Source of the DNA: Ischnura elegans
Taxonomy: Eukaryota; Arthropoda; Insecta; Odonata; Coenagrionidae
NCBI RefSeq assembly: GCF_921293095.1
Contig: NC_060258.1
Location: 1-64,000 of the forward strand
Direction of reading: 5' to 3'
Length of the DNA stretch: 64,000 nt
Positions 57,702-64,000 of this stretch are shown one piece after another. Under the pieces are notes generated by a model that saw nothing but the letters and a program-made list of their open reading frames with translations, was not told the origin of the DNA and made no database searches. Position numbers and translations under genes: made by a program. Each line of letters starts with the position of its first letter. Positions within the stretch are counted from its first letter, which is position 1.

Positions 57702-57785
<84 letters not shown>
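57702..57785. repeat. (TA)n microsatellite, right
   Basis: An uninterrupted TA repeat of about 84 bases. With the left tract it brackets the interval 50108-57701. Confidence 0.95.
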
Positions 57786-57788
<3 letters not shown>

Positions 57789-58113
57789 TTAATCCAGAAA
57801 ATTTCAGAAAATAACGTGTTCTAAAATGCTACTTTAGTTTTGAAACACATCATGGATTATTTTTTAACTATGCAAGTGACACACATTTTATTTTACAGAA
57901 ATAGTTTTTCATGTAATTGATATTTTTGGTAAAGTAAACACTAAATCTGACCGTGAAACTAATCAAAACATGAAAAACTATTCAGAACACTTCTATCCTC
58001 GTTACGTAAAAATTTGAAAGGAAAGCGAATGAGAGAGCGCAAGAAACGGGCGAACGGTCAATTGACCGCTGGCGGTCATTATAGGTATGCGTGTTGCCCC
58101 GGTCATTCTAGTG

Positions 58114-58571
58114 CTAACACGTGTGTTTCACTTGCAGCCAAACTGCCTCTAGTCAAGTCAAGTCAAGTCAAGGTGGGTGGTGCACCATTGTGAAATAGCA
58201 GAATGTCCCGACTAAGGACCGCTTCCTACTTCCCTTGGGTGCAGCAGGTGTTCAAGTAAAGTGTCTCCTGCAACCTCAGGTTGTAAGGAAGGAAAGTCAA
58301 TGGTGGGTTTTCCCGATAGAAGTGTAAGAAGCCTGTCGTCTTTACATGAAAAGATTAACCAAAATGCCATTGAAGTCGTGCATGCATGCGATAAAAGAAA
58401 ATATTTTCCTCCTCCTCTCCATGCATCAGAAATCCGCTTAACATCGATCAACACAATTACTTCATCGTTACATTTAGAAAGTTTGGATAGTGATAAAATA
58501 TAAAATAATATATAAAATGTTTAACTTCTTTTTTTAAGCGATTGAATGATCTACGGCTGTTGAACAGCTTA
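58114..58571. other. Short intergenic stretch with an AAGTC repeat
   Basis: CAAGT is repeated about five times in a row near 58153-58179. Nothing else was recognised. Confidence 0.5.
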
Positions 58572-58820
58572 AAGAGAACAAATTCCCCAAGGCCGTACTC
58601 TTTGGTGGGCAAAGGGGGGGTTGGGAAGTATTTGTGTGTGTATATTCGCGGAAATTTGTTCCTTTGAGCAAATCTGCAAGTTGAGTGTGTGTGCTGCACG
58701 ATGGTTTCACAGTGTTTTAGCTTTATTTCCGTGTTTTACCCCCTGTCAGCCTTTTAACTTCCCACCCCTATCCCCACTATGCCCACCAAAGAGTACGGCT
58801 TTGGGGAATTGGTTCTCTTT
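58572..58820. mobile_element. Small inverted-repeat MITE
   Basis: AAAGAGAACAAATTCCCCAA (58572) is mirrored by TTGGGGAATTGGTTCTCTTT (ending 58820). The match continues inward through GTACTCTTTGGTGGGC for arms of about 65 bases. The whole unit is about 250 bases. The target duplication is unclear. Confidence 0.7.
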
Positions 58821-61570
58821 CAATTTAACTTCTTACTTTCTTAATCCTATTCAATGAAATATAGGAAGACACATTTGACCACGTGACTACTCTGCGCTGA
58901 TGCTCGCCTGTAGACGCTAATGCGTACGGCGGATACGCACAAAAATCACTGTTATTCGTTCTCTTGCAAAAACTTGCAGCTGCTTTTTGAACTAATGTCT
59001 TTATAATACTCTACCTTCTTGGCACCAACTTAGGATTCCGCGCAAATCGACGTCACTTTTTTATAGCTCAACATTTATACGATTTTTTTTCGAAAACATT
59101 TTCTCCTCTTCACTCACTCCTGCAGCAGTCATCAACATCGCTAAAAGGTTTACATCTAGATTTTATGATAGTATATTGTCCAAAATAATATAGCACTAAC
59201 TGTTTTTCCGAAATAATTGGCGGAGTAAGTAGAAAAATATAAAAAATACATGATTTTCTAAAAACAGAAAAGCACATTTCCGTTAAAAATAGTGCAACAG
59301 CGACGCAATATATCTAAGTTTAATTTCTTTCATAAAAAAATAAGCATGAATTGTGGTGCTCCAGACATATTGCAACATAACTCTCATAATAAAAGAGGGT
59401 TCCAAAAAAGTCCAAAAATTATATTTTTGTCTACTTTATTCCGGATCCACACCAACGTGCAGTGCTCTCTCACACAATTTGGATTTCCCGTTGTGTTTTG
59501 CATTCCTCTCCTTTCTACTCCCTGTTGAGCCCCACCTATCGCGTCGTTACCCAGTGTCGATTCCCGACCCTTTCTTTACCACCGACACTCGCTAATCCCT
59601 TAATGGGACACCGGCAGTCTCTAAACCATTCACGCTCTCTCCCATTTTTTCTTTTCCAAATTTATTAGGTTTTTGCCTGCCCTTTCATAACCTCGCCATC
59701 TATAACGACCTATCCGCCCTCCCCTATTCAGGAATATTAATATTTTGTCAATGAAACCTGTCCACGGATAATATTTAATTGCGTTCTTTAATTGTGCCCC
59801 TTTAAGTTTCACAATGTGACTCAGTACCACGTCTTCCGACAAAATACCATTGGCGATATTAAATCTCAATTACGCCTATTTTCCAGTACCGCATTGAGGG
59901 AGGCTGCAGTAATTTGTCAAACGAATCATTATGGACGCATATTATTGGACACATATATGGACGCATGCTGAATATGAAAACCCCACCAACCTCCATTCGG
60001 TATTCGAGCATATCTCTTCTCACAATTTCGTAATAATCCGTGGTGGTTGAGTGAAAATTTTCGTGACGCTATTAACTTGAAAGCCTATTCGTTTAGTTTA
60101 TGAATATATATTTATAGGGCCCAAGGCCCCCCTGAAAGTTCCCTCCATCTTCTGCCAGGCATTCAGACTTCGATCTTTGACGTACATGTGACCGTTCCAA
60201 CACTTGTTTACAGCTGCATGTTGTAAAACTGTTTAAGTGATAATGGGGAAAGCCAAGCAGAAGAGAACATCGATGGATTCGTGGAGGACGCAGCTCGCCA
60301 AGCGTAAAAGAACCCCTCTTATAGGACCCTGCCGCAAGGTCCTGATACCGCATGCTGGTAGGAGAGAGACTATTCTCTCGGTCCGAGGCGAAGATCGTCT
60401 TCCATCAGCCGGAGGCGATGGAGACGGACGGAGAGTTTGGAAGTGGTAAGGGAGTGAAGGAAAAGAAGAGAGGGAACTAGAACGACCTTGAACGATGGAT
60501 CTCTCGCCTCTTCCTCGCAACTCCGGGGCCCTTTATCGGCTCTTTCAGAATTAAAAGTCACTACGATTCCCTCTTATGACGTTAGCCCTCTAGTATACTT
60601 ACTATATACTTTAGATCTCTGTTAATCAATCGTACATCATCATTAACTTGACATTTTCATAAAAATTACATAGAAGCACTACATGAACAAACATCTATCA
60701 GACAAACAAACATTATTTAATCATACAATTAGAATTAATGCCACATAGAAAATTATTCTTGAGCCTAAGTGCCTCAAACTTCTATCAAAAGTGATGAAAT
60801 GAATGGCTTTTATATAAATGTAGCGTTACGTCGTTAAATCTTGGAGATTGTCCACGTAAGCCCAGATATAGGGAACTCCAGTCGTCGGTCACAAGGTGGT
60901 TCAGGGAAAGACTCCACAAACAAGAAATCAGGAGTCAAGAAACAATTGTCAAAATATTTACGAGTTATTTTCAATCAATATCTATCGAAAGTAGAAGTAT
61001 TCAAAATCAGAATAATTACAGAGAACAACAATGATAACTAATGATCCCATAGGAAACATTACCAAACTAAGTACCAGCTGTAAAAGTTTTCTAAAATCAC
61101 CCATGTCAGTCGCGCCATCCACCACGAGCGCCCGAGCAAAAGAGAGGCTTGCATACTCCACGACGTGTCAGGGTGGAGGGGAGGGATTTTGCAAAGGAGT
61201 GGAGGGGTAAAAAGGGCGATGTTCAGTCAGCTGCGCATATGCCCCTGTTGACAAGCAGCTCCGCCAATCATTAGTCATCCTATCAGGGGTAGGAGGGGGG
61301 AACAGCGTGCAGGCCGGAATTTTCTCCTTAGTCTTTTGGGTTGGAGACATCACTCGAATCAGAGGGAAATTCATTGGAAAACATGGAGGGGAGAGAGATA
61401 GTGGGCTGAGGTGTTGAGGGGAGAGAGAGTAGAGATAGGACTATGGTAATACTTCTCACTCCAAACTCCATATTGGTGCCTCGGCACCCATTTCCCCTTA
61501 ATAACCAAGGAGTAGGTATTCCTCCGCAGTAGTCCTATATACGTCTTGCTCTCCACGTATGGCTGGATTC
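58821..61570. other. Intergenic, no supported gene
   Basis: A GC-richer part at 60110-60560 has open frames on both strands (plus, 60237-60449, begins MIMGKAKQKRTSMDSWRTQL) and could be an exon, but no splice site or family supports it. An open stretch at 59630-59869 (minus) was not recognised. Confidence 0.35.
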
Positions 61571-61571
61571 G

Positions 61572-61648
61572 GGGCTGGTTTTCCGGGTGCTGGGTTTCCG
61601 GATGCAGGATTTCCGGAGGTAGCATTTTCCGGAGGCTGGATTTTTAAG
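61572..61648 (+). repeat. 15-bp minisatellite
   Basis: Four to five units of the type GGATTTCCGGATGCA lie head to tail. On the minus strand they encode a short PASGNPASGNPAPGKPAPNP run, which is probably incidental. Confidence 0.75.
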
Positions 61649-62220
61649 AGACAAGAGTTTCCAATACTGCGAGTCTCCGTGCCTTTGAGTCGAAGGGCCT
61701 TTGCGCGAAAAGTCCTTAGCGGGAGAAGTTCTGTGGATAAGTTCGGATGAGGTGCGGAGAAATTTTTGGGGGGATACCATAAATTAAGGGGAGGGGTACA
61801 CTGTAAAATGTAACATAAATTTAAACACTTTACCACCATTAAAAATAGCAGTGAAAGATAATTGAATAATTTATTGATCCTTGACAATATATTAGAGTAA
61901 ATTTACTTGAACATTAAGAAATTAGGTCACAGACCTAATTGAATATTATTGCATTAAATGAACATTATGAGGCATTATTCAATTTTAAACATGCAGCTAT
62001 CGTAGTAATGAGAATTATTTATCTTGATGACTAATTAACACCAATTAATTAGACTACTGAGACCTAACACTGTTTTAAATGAGAAAAAACATGAATAAAT
62101 TGAGAGAATGTCTCCTCACAATCAATGCAACAATAAGGCTACTTTCCTATGTACACGCTAGTGTAAGACAACGTTTCGTTTGGTAGCATTAGACTTTTCA
62201 GATTCATTGCATGAATAAAA
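61649..62220 (-). other. Downstream region of the zinc-finger gene
   Basis: Read on the minus strand this is the likely 3' UTR. A possible AATAAA signal is the complement of TTTATT at about 61867-61872. No other feature was seen. Confidence 0.35.
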
Positions 62221-63884
62221 TTACTCCGCATGAGTCTGCAAATGACGGACAAGGTCGCTCCTAGAAGGCAAAGACTTTTCACATTCACCGCAGGAATAAG
62301 GTTTCTCCTTTGTATGAATCATCATGTGAAGGACAAGGTTACCCTTTTGAGAGAGAGACTTTTCACACTCATTGCATGAATATGGTTTCTCCTTCGTATG
62401 AGTCCGAATGTGACGGATAAGGTCAGCCTTTTGAGAGAAAGACTTTTCACATTCACCGCCCGATTAAGGTTTCTCCTTCGTATGAGTCCGAATGTGATCG
62501 ATAAGGTGAGTCTTTCGAGAGAAAGACTTCTCGCATTCACCGCAGGAATAAGGTTTCTCCTTCGTATGAGTCCGAATGTGAAGGACAAGGTGACTCTTTT
62601 GAGAGAAAGATTTTTCACATTTAACGCAGGAATAAGGTTTCTCATTCGTATGAGTGCGAATGTGTTTGACAAGGTTACTCTTTTGAGAGAAAGACTTTTC
62701 ACATTCACTGCAGGAATAAGGTTTCTCCTTCGTATGAGTCCGAATGTGATAGATAAGGTGACTCTTTTGATAGAAAGACTTTTCACATTCACCGCAGGAA
62801 TAAGGTTTATCCTTCGTATGAGTGCGAATGTGTTTGACAAGGTTACTCTTTTGAGAGAAAGACTTTTCACATTCACTGCAGGAATAAGGTTTCTCCTTCG
62901 TATGAGTGCGAACGTGATTGACAAGGTGACTCTTTCGAGAGAAAGACTTTTCACATTCACCGCAAGAATAAGGTTTCTCCTTCGTATGAGTCCGAATGTG
63001 TTGGACAAGGTTACTCTTTTTAGAGAAAGACTTCTCACATTCAATGCAGGAATAAGGTTTCTCCTTCGTATGAGTGCGTACGTGACGGACAAGGCAATGC
63101 TTATTAGAAAATGACTGCTCACATTCATTGCAGGAATAAGGTTTCTTTGCTGAGTGTGAACTATCTGTGCATGATGTCCCATCTACAGTGAAGCTTTTCC
63201 TCACTTCCCTCACTTTTTTCTTCTCCCTTGTTCCTCCAAAGTTTGCCTTAAATAGCCCATTTCCGTTTTGTCTCATCCCTTTTCTTTTACATATCAGCTT
63301 ATTTAAACTCTTGGAGGAGGTGGGCCGATGAGAACAATTTGTTTCTCCTCCTGAACCAAGAGTTTTGAGGGCCAAATCATTCCCAATTGTCAAATTAGCA
63401 TGAATATCCACATTGCTAGAACCAAAATGAATTTTGAGGTGCTTTATGAGATCATTCTCGGCATTGAATGCATCTCCACAGTCGAAGCAACGATTTGAAT
63501 TGTCATTTGATATGGCACGCTTCCCAGGATTTTTTATCATGCTAGTACTCATCTCTTTGTTTTCTCGCATGACTGCCTCATTGGAAGTCTTTCTACTGTC
63601 AGTGACCCTGAAAAACTTTATGCTGTTTGGATTGTCACAACTACTCGTTTCCCCAGCAAGAGTCATTGTTGCTCTATTTCCTATGATTTTAGACACATGC
63701 TTAGATTTTGAATGAAGCTGTCCATCATCAGGAATTGAGCATGAAGTTATTTTATCAGAAAGATGGGCACCACATTTTTCAATGTCTTTGCCCATCACCT
63801 TCCTTTCTTTCTTTAAATTTGATGCTGTATTTTTTGGTTCAAGGAGAGCAAACGAAGCTGAAGCTCTTTCAGAAGCTGGGAGAT
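62221..63884 (-). CDS. C2H2 zinc-finger protein, last exon, with an in-frame stop inside the finger array
   Basis: A minus-strand acceptor (TTCTTTTCTAG) precedes the exon at 63884. The frame enters in phase with [19 protein letters not shown]. One isolated finger ([21 protein letters not shown]) precedes a basic region and eight tandem fingers of the type [21 protein letters not shown] joined by TKEKPYS linkers. The frame then meets TAA at 62464-62466. Three more fingers follow in the same frame to a natural stop at 62221-62223 (QTHAE end). At the break the usual TATTCCTGC reads TAATCGGGC, so the Tyr codon becomes a stop and the first Cys of finger nine becomes Gly. Such arrays bind DNA in the nucleus. 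The N-terminal domain (perhaps ZAD) must lie in exons beyond the window. It is either a natural short isoform, a degrading gene or an assembly error. Confidence 0.85.
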
Positions 63885-64000
63885 CTAGAAAAGAAATTCA
63901 CTTTTTAAAATAGGTTGAGTTAGACATGTAATCTATGATTCGTTGACCTAATTTATAAAAACCATTAGACAGATATCAAAGTTGCAACTTCAAACGATCT
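63885..64000 (-). other. Intron of the zinc-finger gene
   Basis: This sequence upstream (on the minus strand) of the acceptor at 63885-63886 continues past the window edge. The pyrimidine tract is TTTCTTTTCTAG. Confidence 0.6.

Larger units (their letters stand above)
49218..58113. mobile_element. TTAA-type (piggyBac-like) element split by a nested insertion
   Basis: The left end after TTAA (49214-49217) reads CACTAAAATGACCGG. The right end in reverse complement reads CACTAGAATGACCGG, before CTAA (58114-58117, one base from TTAA). Subterminal AGCGGTCAATTGACCG-like palindromes occur at both sides (about 49237, 49410 and 58055). The outer parts total only about 1.1 kb. The middle, bounded by (TA)n tracts, looks like a separate insertion. 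A 77-codon minus-strand open stretch near 49665-49898 is not recognised as a transposase. Confidence 0.6.

Noticed and set aside
62322-63182. Long open frames on both strands over the zinc-finger array
   Set aside because: They are shadows of the repeated finger codons. Their repeats mirror the 84-base finger period and encode no known domain.

Overview
This window looks like arthropod, probably insect, nuclear DNA. It is AT-rich, its host genes have introns with ordinary GT/AG sites, one visible intron is about 11.8 kb, and much of the rest is transposon sequence of types common in insects: hAT, pogo/Tigger, mariner-like and piggyBac-like elements, Penelope-like elements and a Ty3/Gypsy element. 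The order of insect cannot be read from the sequence. No prokaryotic signature, CRISPR array or rRNA gene was seen.

Host genes are few. (1) A plus-strand multi-pass membrane protein gene is visible as two exons, 2140-2262 and 14084-14534. They join in phase to give a product that resembles XK-related proteins. (2) A minus-strand C2H2 zinc-finger gene occupies the right end. Its last exon starts at 63884, and its finger array carries an in-frame stop after eight tandem fingers, with three more fingers beyond it in the same frame. (3) A possible short minus-strand terminal exon lies at 5594-5626, inside the intron of gene 1. (4) A decayed C2H2 zinc-finger relic at 26521-27035 abuts an LTR element.

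Layout: 0.4-2.9 kb, hAT-type MITEs and the first visible XKR exon. 4.6-13.9 kb, the large intron, holding a Ty3 integrase fossil, a 2.86-kb cut-and-paste transposon with 180-bp ends identical by eye and a 9-bp target duplication, and a second inverted-repeat element. 14-21 kb, the last XKR exon, then a tandemly duplicated segment in which each copy carries a different TA-flanked transposon. One of these has about 390-bp inverted repeats that each contain a tRNA-like Pol III head. 22-26.5 kb, an incomplete Ty3/Gypsy element whose Gag begins with a SAP-like domain. 30-41 kb, Penelope-like remains, foldback repeats and a possible decayed hammerhead ribozyme. 42-46 kb, a piggyBac-like element with arms of about 670 bp. 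49-58 kb, a TTAA-type element split at a (TA)n tract by a second element that itself holds a satellite-like array and a Tigger relic. 58-62 kb, sparse sequence leading to the zinc-finger gene.

The best candidate for something under-described is the 7795-10651 transposon. Its protein blocks match, from memory, a widespread but unnamed arthropod transposase-like family. The element whose terminal repeats contain tRNA-like sequence is second. All family assignments were made by eye, without database searches.
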